This document shows, one piece after another, positions 18,100 through 27,389 of a stretch of DNA of 64,000 bases. The translations under genes and the position numbers were made by a program. A model generated the notes under the pieces. That model was not told the origin of the DNA and did not search any database. It saw only the letters and a list, made by a program, of their open reading frames with translations. Numbering within the stretch: the first letter of the stretch is position 1; each line of letters opens with the position of its first letter. The stretch comes from Roseibacterium elongatum DSM 19469 (GTDB taxonomy: Bacteria > Pseudomonadota > Alphaproteobacteria > Rhodobacterales > Rhodobacteraceae): NCBI RefSeq assembly GCF_000590925.1, contig NZ_CP004372.1:3491110-3555109 (forward strand). Reading direction: 5' to 3'.

Positions 18100-19020
18100 T
18101 CAGGAGTCGGAGCCGGGAACCGGCGGCATTAGGTTGCGCTCGTCGGACCCTGCGCGCACCACGCGGACACGCGGTTCCGGTTCGGCCGCGACCAGCCGAC
18201 GGGGCACCGTATCGGTCCAGATCATGGCCATCTCGGCCTCGCCCGAAATGTGGCGAATACCGCGCATCGGGTTGATGCGACCATCCTGCCAGACCTGCAC
18301 ATAGCCGTCCGGGATCACCTGGTCGGGCGCGGGCGGCGGCTGAATACGGGCCGCGACATGGCCCGTGGGACTGACGCGTTCGCCGTTATAGGTGACCGGG
18401 TTCAAACGGGCACCCGGCCGGTTCAGGCCACGGGCCGCATCGCCGGGATGCACGGCCTGCGGGCCACAGCGCACACCCGGCCCCGACAGGTATTGCGCGG
18501 TCAGCCCGGTCATTCCGGGACAGGTCGTCTGGTTTCGGGGGGCTGCGGGCACCTCGACCGGCTGTAGGGTCGGACGGGTGGCCGATGGGCCCGGCAGAAC
18601 CCGGATGCCCGGCGTGCTGACCGCGGCCGGCGTTTGCCGGATCACGGTACGCGGCTGCGTGGGCGCCGCGCTGCGCGGCGCCGCAGCCATGGTCGTGGGC
18701 GCCCCACCGATGACGGTCACGCCCGGGCCCGGATTGGCCGGATCGGCCGCCCCCCGCGCCGGACCGGCCCCGGCCACGCGCGTGGGCTGATAACCACAGA
18801 GTTGCCGCCGGTCACGCCCGACACGGGGCACCCATTCGGTGCTGCTGCCGAAGCCGACGCGCACGAACACGCAGCCTTGGCTGTCCACGTATTGATCGGC
18901 CCGAAAACTGCTTGGCGGTGTTTCGGCCGGCACAGCCTGTTGTGCAAACGACGCGCCCCCCGTCGTCAGGGCCGCGACAAGGCCCAAGACGGTGGCGCGG
19001 ATGAATCGAGTGTTCCGCAT
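18100..19020 (-). CDS. Secreted hypothetical protein, Pro/Ala-rich
   Basis: A 306-residue protein with a classical signal peptide (hydrophobic TVLGLVAALTTGGASFAQ, cleavage after AFA-like SFA). A short N-terminal motif, YVDSQGCVFVRVGF followed by TEWVPRV and CGYQP, has two cysteines that could pair. The middle is low-complexity Pro/Ala/Thr, and the C-terminus GYVQVWQDGRINPMRGIRH is more ordered. The overall form resembles SPOR-associated periplasmic proteins of this family. It converges on the M48-like gene 29 bases away. Function unknown. Confidence 0.65.
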   Translation of the reverse strand: MRNTRFIRATVLGLVAALTTGGASFAQQAVPAETPPSSFRADQYVDSQGCVFVRVGFGSSTEWVPRVGRDRRQLCGYQPTRVAGAGPARGAADPANPGPGVTVIGGAPTTMAAAPRSAAPTQPRTVIRQTPAAVSTPGIRVLPGPSATRPTLQPVEVPAAPRNQTTCPGMTGLTAQYLSGPGVRCGPQAVHPGDAARGLNRPGARLNPVTYNGERVSPTGHVAARIQPPPAPDQVIPDGYVQVWQDGRINPMRGIRHISGEAEMAMIWTDTVPRRLVAAEPEPRVRVVRAGSDERNLMPPVPGSDS

Positions 19021-19089
19021 GCAAGCCCCCCAGGATTGCTACCCGTGAGAGTGGCGCAACATTCCATGCAAGTAAAGGTGCAACAACGA

Positions 19090-19722
19090 TTATTTCGTTC
19101 CGTACATCCGGTCTCCGGCATCGCCGAGGCCCGGAACGATATAGCCATGGTCGTTGAGATGATCGTCAAGGGCGGCGGTGACGATGGGCACGTCGGGATG
19201 CGCCTCCTTCATGCGGGCGACGCCCTCGGGGGCGGCCAGCAGGCACAGGAACCGGATATTTTTGGCGCCGGCCTCTTTCAGCATGTCGATCGCCGCGGCC
19301 GAGGAATTGCCCGTCGCCAGCATCGGATCGACCACGATGGTGATGCGATCCTCGAGCGCGTCGGGCACCTTGAAATAGTATTTCACCGGTTGCAGCGTCT
19401 CGGGGTCGCGGTAGAGGCCGACAAAGCCCACCCGCGCGGCCGGCACAAGATCGAGGATCCCGTCGAGCAAGCCGTTGCCCGCCCGCAGGATCGACACCAA
19501 GGCCAGTTTCTTGCCCTCGATCATGGGCGCGTCCATCGGACAGAGCGGCGTCTCGATCCGGTCGGTCGTCATCGGCAGTTCGCGCGTCACCTCGTAGGCC
19601 AGCAGATGCGCGATCTCGCGCAGAAGCTGGCGGAAGGTCTTGGTCGAGGTCGTCTTTTCCCGCATCAGCGTCAGCTTGTGCTGCACGAGCGGATGCTCGA
19701 CCACGGTGAGATGTTCGGTCAT
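19090..19722 (-). CDS. upp: Uracil phosphoribosyltransferase
   Basis: A 210-residue enzyme that makes UMP from uracil and PRPP in pyrimidine salvage. The PRPP loop [16 protein letters not shown] and the C-terminal uracil-binding region [16 protein letters not shown] are intact. Its ATG overlaps the add stop by four bases (ATGA), making it the last gene of the six-gene nucleoside operon. It consumes uracil released by the upstream activities. Confidence 0.96.
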   Translation of the reverse strand: MTEHLTVVEHPLVQHKLTLMREKTTSTKTFRQLLREIAHLLAYEVTRELPMTTDRIETPLCPMDAPMIEGKKLALVSILRAGNGLLDGILDLVPAARVGFVGLYRDPETLQPVKYYFKVPDALEDRITIVVDPMLATGNSSAAAIDMLKEAGAKNIRFLCLLAAPEGVARMKEAHPDVPIVTAALDDHLNDHGYIVPGLGDAGDRMYGTK

Positions 19723-20702
19723 GTCCTGTCCCCCAGTTTCTTGCGGATCGTGTCCTTGGTCGCGGCATCGCAAAAGGCCGCGTCGATGGCGGTTGCGTTG
19801 ATTTCGGCGAAGTCCTCTTCGCCCCAACCGAAACTGGCTGCAAGCCTCTCGTACTCGGCCGTCATGGTGGTGTGGAAAAAGGGCGGGTCGTCGGTCGAGA
19901 CCGTCACCTTGACGCCGCGCGCCCGCAGCCGTTGGATCGGATGGGCGGACCAGGTCGGATAAACCCCAAGCGCCACATTCGATCCGGGGCAGCATTCCAG
20001 CACGATCCCCTGCTCGGCCAGGTCATCGACCAGCGCCAGATCGTCGATGGCCTGCACGCCATGGCCGATCCGGTCCGGGCGCAGCGCCGCGAGCGCGTCG
20101 CGCACCGAGGCCGCACCCCCCCATTCGCCCGCATGCACCGTCAGGCGCAGACCCGCCTCGCGCGCGCAGTCGAACGCCCAGATGAAGTCAGAAGGTTGTC
20201 CCTTCATCTCGTCGCCCGCCATGCCGAAGCCCGTCAGCCAGTCGCCTGCCGTCTCGGCGGCGCAGATCGCGATGGGTTTCGCCGCCTCGGGGCCGAAATG
20301 GCGAATGCAGGTGACGATGCCGCGCAGGGTGATCCCGAGATCGCGCTCGGCCCCGTCCGCCGCCTCGCGGATGGCCAAAAGATACTCGCGCCACGCCGCG
20401 ACATCGCCACCGCCGCAGAAATCGGGGCTGAGAAAGGTTTCGGAATAGACCACGCCATGGGCCGCGCTTTCCTCGAGCACGGCACGGGTCAGGCGGGCGT
20501 AATCCTCGGGGCTGGTCAGAACGCTGGTGGCGGCCTCATAGACGCTGAGGAAATGGACGAAATCTCGAAAGGCATAGCTTCCGTCCTCGCGGAAGATGCC
20601 CGACAGGTCCACGCCCTTTTCCCCGGCCAGCCCACGGATGAAGGACGGCGGGGCGGCCCCCTCGTGATGCAGGTGCAATTCGACCTTGGGGATCTGTCTC
20701 AT
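19719..20702 (-). CDS. add: Adenosine deaminase
   Basis: A 327-residue amidohydrolase that deaminates adenosine to inosine. Metal and catalytic residues are visible in ELHLHHEGA near residue 10, the VHAGEWGG motif (catalytic Glu), RIGHGV, and STDDPPFF. The start at 20702 ([12 protein letters not shown]) overlaps the stop of the 52-residue membrane ORF by four bases. It adds a purine branch to the operon's pyrimidine functions. Confidence 0.94.
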   Translation of the reverse strand: MRQIPKVELHLHHEGAAPPSFIRGLAGEKGVDLSGIFREDGSYAFRDFVHFLSVYEAATSVLTSPEDYARLTRAVLEESAAHGVVYSETFLSPDFCGGGDVAAWREYLLAIREAADGAERDLGITLRGIVTCIRHFGPEAAKPIAICAAETAGDWLTGFGMAGDEMKGQPSDFIWAFDCAREAGLRLTVHAGEWGGAASVRDALAALRPDRIGHGVQAIDDLALVDDLAEQGIVLECCPGSNVALGVYPTWSAHPIQRLRARGVKVTVSTDDPPFFHTTMTAEYERLAASFGWGEEDFAEINATAIDAAFCDAATKDTIRKKLGDRT

Positions 20703-20857
20703 GCGCCGATGGCCCAGCCGATGAAGGCGATGATGAACCCGAACCAGACCGCGCCGCGCCACGCCGTGCGCGGCCGCCCGATCAGCGGGCCGATATAGCG
20801 CACCGCCAGCGTGACAACGACAAAGGTCATCACGAAATAGATCTGTTCAGAGGTCAT
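20699..20857 (-). CDS. 52-residue membrane protein inside the nucleoside operon
   Basis: A small protein with two hydrophobic segments (YFVMTFVVVTLAV and [17 protein letters not shown]) joined by a basic loop GRPRTAWRG. Its start overlaps the deoB stop, and its stop overlaps the add start, each by ATGA. This strict coupling argues that it is a real translated gene. No family is recognised. A two-helix membrane protein among soluble salvage enzymes might help nucleoside uptake or anchor an enzyme, but that is speculation. Confidence 0.75.
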   Translation of the reverse strand: MTSEQIYFVMTFVVVTLAVRYIGPLIGRPRTAWRGAVWFGFIIAFIGWAIGA

Positions 20858-22071
20858 CGCCCCTCGCAAAAACTCTCACCCGGCCCCTTTGCCGGGATGC
20901 CCAGATGCGCCGCGACCGAGGCCGCGACATCGGCAAAGGCCCGGATGCCGATCTGCCCGGAATAGGGCCCTTTGGCCAGCACCGGCACCCGTTCGCGGGT
21001 GTGATCGGTGCCGCTCCATGTCGGGTCATTGCCATGATCGGCCGTCAGGATCATCAGGTCATCGGGCCGCATCGCGGCAAGAACGGGGCCGATGGCGGCG
21101 TCGAACCATTCGAGATGGCGCGCATAGCCCGACACATCGCGACGGTGGCCGTAAAGACTGTCGAATTCGACGAAATTGGCAAAGGTCAGGCTACCCTCGG
21201 GGGCGGTGGCCACGCAGTCGGCCAGATGCGCCATCAGGGTGCGATCCTCGCCTTTCAGGACCTCGTCCACCCCCTGCCCGGCAAAGATGTCGCGGATCTT
21301 GCCGATGGCGATGGTCTTGCGCCCTGCGCCTTGCGCCCAGTCCAGCAGGGTCGGTGCAGGCGGCGTCATCGCATAATCGTGGCGGTTGCCAGTCCGTGCA
21401 TAGCTGCCCGGTTCGCCGATGAAAGGCCGGGCGATCACGCGGCCCACGCGGCGGTCATGCAGCATCGGCGCAAGGCCCTCGCAAAGCTGCAGCAATCGAT
21501 CAAGCCCGAAACTTTCTTCATGCGCGGCGATCTGGAACACGCTATCCGCCGACGTATAGCAGATCGGCCAGCCGGTTTTCTGGTGCTGGTCGCCCAGGCG
21601 CGCGATGATCTCGGTGCCGCTGGCGTGGCAGTTGCCAAGAATCCCGTCCGCACCCGCAAGGCGCTTGACCTCGTCCACGATGTCGTCGGGGAACGCGGGC
21701 GTCTGATCGGGGAAATAGCTCCAGTCCCAGGGCACCGGCAGACCCGCCAGTTCCCAGTGCCCAGAGGGCGTATCCTTGCCGACGCTGACCTCTTGAGCCG
21801 CCCCCCAGAGCCCAACCGGATCGGCATCAAGCCCCTCGCCCCGCGCGCCGGAGGCAAGACGCAGCGCCGCGCCCAGGCCCAGCGCGTCCAGATGCGGCAG
21901 ATGGAGGGGGCCGCTGCGCCCCTCTTCGGCGGCACCGGTGGCGCAGGCCGCCGCGATATGACCCAGCGTGTTGGCGCCGGTATCCGGCCTGTCGCCATTG
22001 AAGAACCGGTCCGCGTCAGGGGCCCCGCCAATGCCGACACTGTCCATCACCACCAGAAACGCGCGGGGCAT
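20854..22071 (-). CDS. deoB: Phosphopentomutase
   Basis: A 405-residue alkaline-phosphatase-superfamily mutase that interconverts (deoxy)ribose-1-phosphate and -5-phosphate. Metal-binding elements include MDSVGIGGAPDADRF near the N-terminus and LTADHGNDPTWSGTDH near the C-terminus. It overlaps deoA by one base (TGATG) and the small membrane ORF by four. It links nucleoside phosphorolysis to central carbon metabolism. Confidence 0.96.
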   Translation of the reverse strand: MPRAFLVVMDSVGIGGAPDADRFFNGDRPDTGANTLGHIAAACATGAAEEGRSGPLHLPHLDALGLGAALRLASGARGEGLDADPVGLWGAAQEVSVGKDTPSGHWELAGLPVPWDWSYFPDQTPAFPDDIVDEVKRLAGADGILGNCHASGTEIIARLGDQHQKTGWPICYTSADSVFQIAAHEESFGLDRLLQLCEGLAPMLHDRRVGRVIARPFIGEPGSYARTGNRHDYAMTPPAPTLLDWAQGAGRKTIAIGKIRDIFAGQGVDEVLKGEDRTLMAHLADCVATAPEGSLTFANFVEFDSLYGHRRDVSGYARHLEWFDAAIGPVLAAMRPDDLMILTADHGNDPTWSGTDHTRERVPVLAKGPYSGQIGIRAFADVAASVAAHLGIPAKGPGESFCEGR

Positions 22072-23381
22072 CAGCCTATCCTTTCATGTATCAGCGGCGG
22101 CGGGGCCACGGCGGCATCCTCCAGCGTGAAAGCCTTGCGCAGGTCGTCGGCGATGGCGCGGCCCGCCTCTTCGCTGGCTGCATAGATGCGGCACAGCGGC
22201 GTTTGCGGATCGACCTTGTCGCCAAGGCGCACGATGTCGGAGAGGCCGACCGCGGGATCGACCCGGTCGCTCTGCCTCAGGCGACCGCCGCCCAGATGCA
22301 CCACCGCTTCGCCCAGCGCCCGCGTGTCGATGGCCGAGACATGACCGCTCTGGCCCGGGTGCAGATCCAGCATGACGGGGGCCGCCGGCAAGCGGTCGCG
22401 CCACCGCTCGACGAAATCGATCGGCCCCCCAAGGGCTGCCACCATCTCGCCAAAGACCTCGGCGGCTTGCCCATCGGCCAGCGCATGGGCGATGCGCGCC
22501 TCGCCATCCGCCGCGTCAGCGGCCAGACCGCCAAGGGCCAGAACCTCGCCGCCCAGCGCAATTGTGACACGGGCCAGATCGGTGTTCTGATCGCCGCCGG
22601 TCATTGCCTGCATCACCTCGATCACCTCGAGGGCATTGCCCGCGGTGCGCGCCAGCGGCTGGTTCATGTCCGTCACAAGGGCCGAGGTCATGCACCCTGC
22701 CCCCTGTGCGGTGCTGACCAGCGATTGCGCCAGGGCCAGCGCGTCGGCGGGGTCGGCCATGAAGGCGCCCGAGCCGACCTTCACATCGAGGACGAGCGAC
22801 TCGAGCCCGGCCGCCAGTTTCTTGGACAGGATCGAGGCGGTGATCAGGTCGATCGACTCGACCGTGCCGGTCACGTCGCGGATGGCATAGAGGCGCTTGT
22901 CGGCAGGCGCGATATCGGCGCTGGCCCCGACGATGGCGCAGCCGATATCGGCCACGATCTCCTGCAGATCTGCGACCGAGACCTGCGTCTGGTAGCCCGG
23001 TATCGCCTCGAGCTTGTCCAGCGTACCGCCCGTATGGCCCAGACCGCGCCCTGAAATCATCGGCACATAGGCCCCGCAGGCCGCAAGCGCTGGGGCCAGC
23101 AGCAGCGACACCGCATCGCCGACGCCGCCGGTCGAATGCTTGTCGACCACGGGGCCATCGAGATCCCATTTCAGGACATCGCCGGTTTCCCGCATGGCGG
23201 TGGTCAGTTGCACGCGCCCCGCCTCGCCCAGCCCCCTGGCACAGACGGCCATGGCAAAGGCCCCGGCCTGGGCATCGGTGACATCGCCCGAGGCCAATCC
23301 TTCGGCGAACCAGGCCAACTCGGCCTCGGTCGGGCGAGCGCCGTCGCGCAATTTCGCAAGGATGGCGCGGGCGTCGGTCAC
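22071..23381 (-). CDS. deoA: Thymidine phosphorylase
   Basis: A 436-residue pyrimidine nucleoside phosphorylase that releases the base and deoxyribose-1-phosphate. The phosphate loop KHSTGGVGD lies near residue 81, with the SGRGLGHTGGTLDKLEAIPG and DVKVGSGAFM motifs following. Start is the GTG at 23381, which overlaps the cdd stop by four bases (GTGA). A longer in-frame ORF extends over cdd but is not supported. Confidence 0.95.
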   Translation of the reverse strand: MTDARAILAKLRDGARPTEAELAWFAEGLASGDVTDAQAGAFAMAVCARGLGEAGRVQLTTAMRETGDVLKWDLDGPVVDKHSTGGVGDAVSLLLAPALAACGAYVPMISGRGLGHTGGTLDKLEAIPGYQTQVSVADLQEIVADIGCAIVGASADIAPADKRLYAIRDVTGTVESIDLITASILSKKLAAGLESLVLDVKVGSGAFMADPADALALAQSLVSTAQGAGCMTSALVTDMNQPLARTAGNALEVIEVMQAMTGGDQNTDLARVTIALGGEVLALGGLAADAADGEARIAHALADGQAAEVFGEMVAALGGPIDFVERWRDRLPAAPVMLDLHPGQSGHVSAIDTRALGEAVVHLGGGRLRQSDRVDPAVGLSDIVRLGDKVDPQTPLCRIYAASEEAGRAIADDLRKAFTLEDAAVAPPPLIHERIG

Positions 23382-23788
23382 GTTGCGCCCCCCGCGACAT
23401 CCATGTGCCCGGCGTCGAAGCGGCCCGGCAGCAACTGGGCCACGGTCATCGACAGCGTCGCGCCCGAGGTTGTCGCCATGGTCACCACCACATCGCCGGC
23501 GGCGAATTCGGCGATCTTCTGGCGGCACCCGCCACAGGGCGGCACGGGCGCGGATGCATTGGCGATCACGGCGATCTCGGCGATACGCGTGTCCCCCGCG
23601 GCGATCATGGCCGCGATGGCCCCCGCCTCGGCACAGGTGCCTTCGGGATAGGCCACGTTCTCGACATTGCAGCCGACATGGACATGCCCCTCGACCGAGC
23701 GGAGCGCCGCCCCGACCTGAAAATCCGAATACGGCGCATAGGCCCGTGCCCGAACGGCATTCGCCGCGTCGATCAGCTTGTCGGACAT
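23378..23788 (-). CDS. cdd: Cytidine deaminase
   Basis: A 136-residue zinc enzyme that deaminates cytidine and deoxycytidine. The catalytic Glu and zinc Cys lie in TCAEAGAIAAMIAAGD, and two further zinc ligands in PPCGGCRQKIAEF. Length is typical of the small homotetrameric class. First gene of the leftward salvage operon; start ATG at 23788 (MSDKLIDAANAV). Confidence 0.95.
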   Translation of the reverse strand: MSDKLIDAANAVRARAYAPYSDFQVGAALRSVEGHVHVGCNVENVAYPEGTCAEAGAIAAMIAAGDTRIAEIAVIANASAPVPPCGGCRQKIAEFAAGDVVVTMATTSGATLSMTVAQLLPGRFDAGHMDVAGGAT

Positions 23789-23896
23789 GTCCCGCCCTTC
23801 CCCGTCACTACCTTTTCGCGGCAGTTTGGAGAACGGCTTGGGCGAGTGCAAGGACAAGCCCATGCTCCGTCGGGGCACCGGGCCATGAGCGCATGC

Positions 23897-23917
23897 GCCC
23901 CGGCCTGCGACCGGGGC
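23897..23917 (-). terminator. GC hairpin downstream of prpE
   Basis: GCCCCGG and CCGGGGC form a perfect 7-bp stem with a seven-base loop, 16 bases past the prpE stop and upstream of cdd. No T tract follows on either strand, so termination would need Rho or another factor. Confidence 0.35.
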
Positions 23918-23933
23918 ACCCATGGGCGACGAT

Positions 23934-25823
23934 CTACGCGCCGTAGCCCAAGGGCTTCACGGCCTCGGCGATTTCATCGAGGATTGCGGGATCGTCGATC
24001 GTGGCGGGCATCTTGAATTCTTGCCCATCGGCGATCTTGACCATCGTGCCGCGCAGGATCTTGCCCGAGCGGGTCTTGGGCAGACGGTCGACCACCACGG
24101 CCAGCTTGAAGGCCGCGACCGGGCCAATCTGATCCCGCACCATCTTGACGCAGTCCTTGACCACCTGCTCGGGCGCGGTCTCGGCCCCCTTGTTCAGGCA
24201 CAGGAAGCCCATGGGCAACTGCCCCTTGAGGGCATCGGCGACCCCGATGACGGCGCATTCGGCCACATCTGCATGGGCGGCCAGAACCTCCTCCATGGCG
24301 CCGGTCGACAGACGGTGACCGGCCACGTTAATGACGTCATCGGTCCGCGCCATGATGTAGAGGTACCCGTCCTCGTCGATCATGCCGGCATCGCCCGTCT
24401 CGTAATAGCCGGGGAAATGGGTGAGGTAGGACGCGTGAAACCGGTCCTCGGCCTGCCACAGGGTTGGCAGTGTTCCGGGGGGCAGCGGCAGCTTGACCGC
24501 GATGGCACCCAACTCGCCCGTCTTCATCGGGTGGCCGCCCTCGTCCAGGATCTGCACGTCATAGCCCGGCATCGCCACCGAGGGAGAGCCGATCTTGACC
24601 GGCAGCGCCTCGACCCCGAGCGGATTGCCGGCGATGGCCCAGCCCGTTTCCGTCTGCCACCAATGGTCGATCACCGGCACGCCCAGCTTGTCCTGCGCCC
24701 ATTCGATCGTGTCGGGGTCGGCGCGCTCGCCGGCCAGAAACAGCGATTTGAGGCTGGACAGATCATAGTCCCCCACGAGGCTGCCGGTGGGATCGTCGCG
24801 CTTGATCGCGCGAAACGCCGTGGGGGCCGTGAACAGGCATTTCACCTTGTGGTCGCGGATCACGCGCCAGAAGGTGCCGGCATCCGGGGTGCCCACCGGC
24901 TTGCCCTCGAACACCACCGTCGTGCATCCATAGGTCAGCGGCCCGTAGCAGATATAGCTGTGCCCGACGACCCAGCCGACATCCGAAGCGGCCCAGAACA
25001 CCTCGCCCGGGTTCATGTCGTAGAGGTTCTTCATCGTCCAGTTGAGCGCAACCGAATGGCCGCCTGTGTGGCGTACCACGCCCTTGGGCTGGCCAGTCGT
25101 TCCCGACGTGTAAAGAATGTACAGGGGGTGGTTGCCCTCGACCGGGACGCAATCGGCCGGCTCGACCCCGTACTGAAACCCGTGCCAGTTGACGTCACGG
25201 CCCTCTTCGAGATGGGCCACCTCCTGCTCGCGCTGGTAGATGACGCAGAAATCGGGCTGGTGGGTCGCCTGGTCCAGCGCGCCGTCGAGCAGCGGCTTGT
25301 AGTGAACGACGCGCCCCGGCTCGATCCCGCAAGACGCGGCGATGATGCATTTCGGGGTGCAATCGTCGATCCGCACCGCCAACTCGTGCGATGCAAACCC
25401 GCCGAAAACGACCGAGTGGACGGCGCCGAGCCGGGCGCAGGCCAGCATCGCCTCGAGCGCCTCGGGGATCATCGGCATGTAGATGATGACGCGGTCGCCT
25501 TTCCCGACGCCCTTGGCGCGCAGCGCGCCGGCCAGGGTCGCGACACGGTTGCGCAGCTCGACAAAGGTGATCTCGCGCTTGGTATGGGTGACGGGGCTGT
25601 CGTAGATGATGGCGGTGCGGTCGCCATGGCCGGCCTCGACATGGCGGTCAACGGCATTCCAGCAGGCGTTCAGCTTGCCGTCTGCATACCACTCGTAGAG
25701 CGGCGCGTTCTCGTCGAAGAGGGCCTTGGAGGGCTGCACATCCCAATCGATTCCCTTGGCTGCCTCCATCCAGAAGGCGTCGGGGTCGCGCTTGGCGGAT
25801 TCGTAAAGGTCGCCATAGGTCAT
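23934..25823 (-). CDS. prpE: Propionyl-CoA synthetase
   Basis: A 629-residue acetyl/propionyl-CoA synthetase type ligase. It contains the ATP loop LYTSGTTGQPKGVVRH, DHWWQTETGW (carboxylate pocket with Trp), GYYETGDAGMIDEDGYLYIMAR and the acylation-lysine motif KTRSGKILRGTM near the C-terminus. The N-terminus MTYGDLYESAKRDPDAFW matches propionate ligases. A clear GGAGGAG site precedes the ATG at 25823. It feeds propionate (for example from DMSP or odd-chain acids) into propionyl-CoA metabolism. Confidence 0.9.
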   Translation of the reverse strand: MTYGDLYESAKRDPDAFWMEAAKGIDWDVQPSKALFDENAPLYEWYADGKLNACWNAVDRHVEAGHGDRTAIIYDSPVTHTKREITFVELRNRVATLAGALRAKGVGKGDRVIIYMPMIPEALEAMLACARLGAVHSVVFGGFASHELAVRIDDCTPKCIIAASCGIEPGRVVHYKPLLDGALDQATHQPDFCVIYQREQEVAHLEEGRDVNWHGFQYGVEPADCVPVEGNHPLYILYTSGTTGQPKGVVRHTGGHSVALNWTMKNLYDMNPGEVFWAASDVGWVVGHSYICYGPLTYGCTTVVFEGKPVGTPDAGTFWRVIRDHKVKCLFTAPTAFRAIKRDDPTGSLVGDYDLSSLKSLFLAGERADPDTIEWAQDKLGVPVIDHWWQTETGWAIAGNPLGVEALPVKIGSPSVAMPGYDVQILDEGGHPMKTGELGAIAVKLPLPPGTLPTLWQAEDRFHASYLTHFPGYYETGDAGMIDEDGYLYIMARTDDVINVAGHRLSTGAMEEVLAAHADVAECAVIGVADALKGQLPMGFLCLNKGAETAPEQVVKDCVKMVRDQIGPVAAFKLAVVVDRLPKTRSGKILRGTMVKIADGQEFKMPATIDDPAILDEIAEAVKPLGYGA

Positions 25824-26020
25824 GATGCTGTCACTCCTCCTCCGGGATGGTAATTTCCTATCGTTTAATTGGCGGTTTGCGCAATGACGAGACCCCAATC
25901 GGCATTGCGAGCGCTAACGTATACGGCGGGACACCAGCCTTATCGTCGCAGTGCGACACCCCGCCCCTCGCTTTTTGTGTGCGATCGTATACAAAACGCG
26001 GAGTGAACAGGAGATTGACC

Positions 26021-26272
26021 ATGACAACGATGCCCGACGCACCGCAGCAGCGGTGGATCACCCGCCACGTCACCTACCGTCTGCCGATCATCGGCCGCAT
26101 GGCCCGCGAGGTCGTGGACGGCCCCGTCGACAACGCCTTTGCCGCGATCCTCGGGATCGTTGCCGCGGTCGCTTCGGCGGTGTTTCTGTTCGGCTACCCG
26201 GCGCTGATTTTCGTCGGGCTTGCCGCCACGGCGCTGATGTTCATCACGCTGGTTCGGATTACCCTGGGCTGA
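26021..26272 (+). CDS. Small two-helix membrane protein, hypothetical
   Basis: An 83-residue protein. A soluble N-terminal third (MTTMPDAPQQRWITRHVTY) leads to two hydrophobic stretches, FAAILGIVAAVASAVFLFGY and ALIFVGLAATALMFITLV. A ribosome site CAGGAG precedes the ATG. No family recognised. It diverges from prpE and ends before a bidirectional terminator. Confidence 0.65.
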   Translation: MTTMPDAPQQRWITRHVTYRLPIIGRMAREVVDGPVDNAFAAILGIVAAVASAVFLFGYPALIFVGLAATALMFITLVRITLG

Positions 26273-26368
26273 GCGCAAGTCTTGCGCGCGCGACAGCGTG
26301 CGCCCCGAGGCTGAGCGATCTCGGGCTGCCGCGATGGCGGATGGTCCGAACCCTCACCGAGACATGAA

Positions 26369-26400
26369 AAAAGGGGCGCGACCATCGTCGCGCCCCTTTT
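26369..26400. terminator. Bidirectional rho-independent terminator
   Basis: AAAAGGGGCGCGA and TCGCGCCCCTTTT form a perfect 13-bp stem with a six-base loop and T runs on both strands. It separates the convergent small membrane gene and the outer-membrane protein gene. Confidence 0.9.
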
Positions 26401-26424
26401 CTTGTCTGGCTGTTCCAGACCCGC

Positions 26425-27201
26425 TCAGAAGCGGTAGTTGACCACCATGCGCGCGGTCTGGACATCGGTCTCGAACCCGACGTTCAGGCCCGGGGCATCG
26501 ATGAAATCGTAGTCCTCGAAGGCGGTGTAGCGGTACTCGAGGCCCAACGAGATGTTATCGGACAGGCGCGTCTCGATGCCGCCACCAAAGCTCATGCCGG
26601 CCAGATCGAAGCTGTAGTCGCCCGACTCGTTGATGATGGTGGTGCCGCCGGCGTCCCGCACGGTGAGATCAGCCTCGCCGGTGAAGGTCCCGTGGGTGTA
26701 ACCAACCAGGGCATAGACTTGGGTGTCGGGGTTCACGAGATAGCCGCCACGCAGCGTCAAGCTGTACATTTCCGACGGCGACAATTCGTAATCGAAATCG
26801 GCCGATCCGGTGCCGACGAGCTCGCCGGTCACGCTGGTGTCATTCACGATGTTCGAGAAGGTCGCATCCAGCGCGGCCCCCAGAACGAGGCTGCTCATCT
26901 GGTGGCTGTACCCGATATGGATGTCCGCCAGCGCGCCCTGACCGCCAAGGTCGGGCAGGTCGATCGACCCGTTGATGGTCTGCGGAATGTCGATATCCGC
27001 GAAGATGTCGTAGTTGCTGCTGCCCATGCCGAGGGCACCACCGACGTAGAAGCCGGTCCAGAAATCGTCCACGACCGGGGCCGGAACCGGAACGGGGGCA
27101 GGCGCGGGGGCGGGCACCGTGCCGCCTGCGATTGCCTGACCGGCGATGGCGATCGTCGCGATGGCTGTCGCGGCACCGAAGATTTTGCGAGTATAAGTCA
27201 T
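26425..27201 (-). CDS. Outer-membrane beta-barrel protein (OmpA/opacity-like)
   Basis: A 258-residue porin-like protein. The signal peptide KIFGAATAIATIAIAGQAIAG is followed by a Pro/Ala linker (residues about 28-46) and then WTGFYVGGALGMGSSNYD, the usual first strand of small eight-stranded barrels. Alternating strands run to the C-terminal phenylalanine (VVNYRF) needed for Bam insertion. Such proteins are abundant outer-membrane components with structural roles. Its transcription ends at the terminator at 26369. Confidence 0.88.
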   Translation of the reverse strand: MTYTRKIFGAATAIATIAIAGQAIAGGTVPAPAPAPVPVPAPVVDDFWTGFYVGGALGMGSSNYDIFADIDIPQTINGSIDLPDLGGQGALADIHIGYSHQMSSLVLGAALDATFSNIVNDTSVTGELVGTGSADFDYELSPSEMYSLTLRGGYLVNPDTQVYALVGYTHGTFTGEADLTVRDAGGTTIINESGDYSFDLAGMSFGGGIETRLSDNISLGLEYRYTAFEDYDFIDAPGLNVGFETDVQTARMVVNYRF

Positions 27202-27389
27202 GTATGTGTCTCCACCCCAAGGTACGCTGTTGACAGGAGGTCGGAACGCCTTAATTGGTGCCATTTTCCTAGTCACGCACTGGATAAATCCAGCCGACCT
27301 CGAAAGACAGTGCCAACCTCGCGTCGCACAAAAAACTGGCACATATGCGTTGCATTTTTGCACGTCCGGCGCGCCGCCCTGGATGCCCC

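Noticed and set aside
23922..25853. 643-residue plus-strand frame opposite prpE
   Set aside because: Antisense shadow with no recognisable domain.
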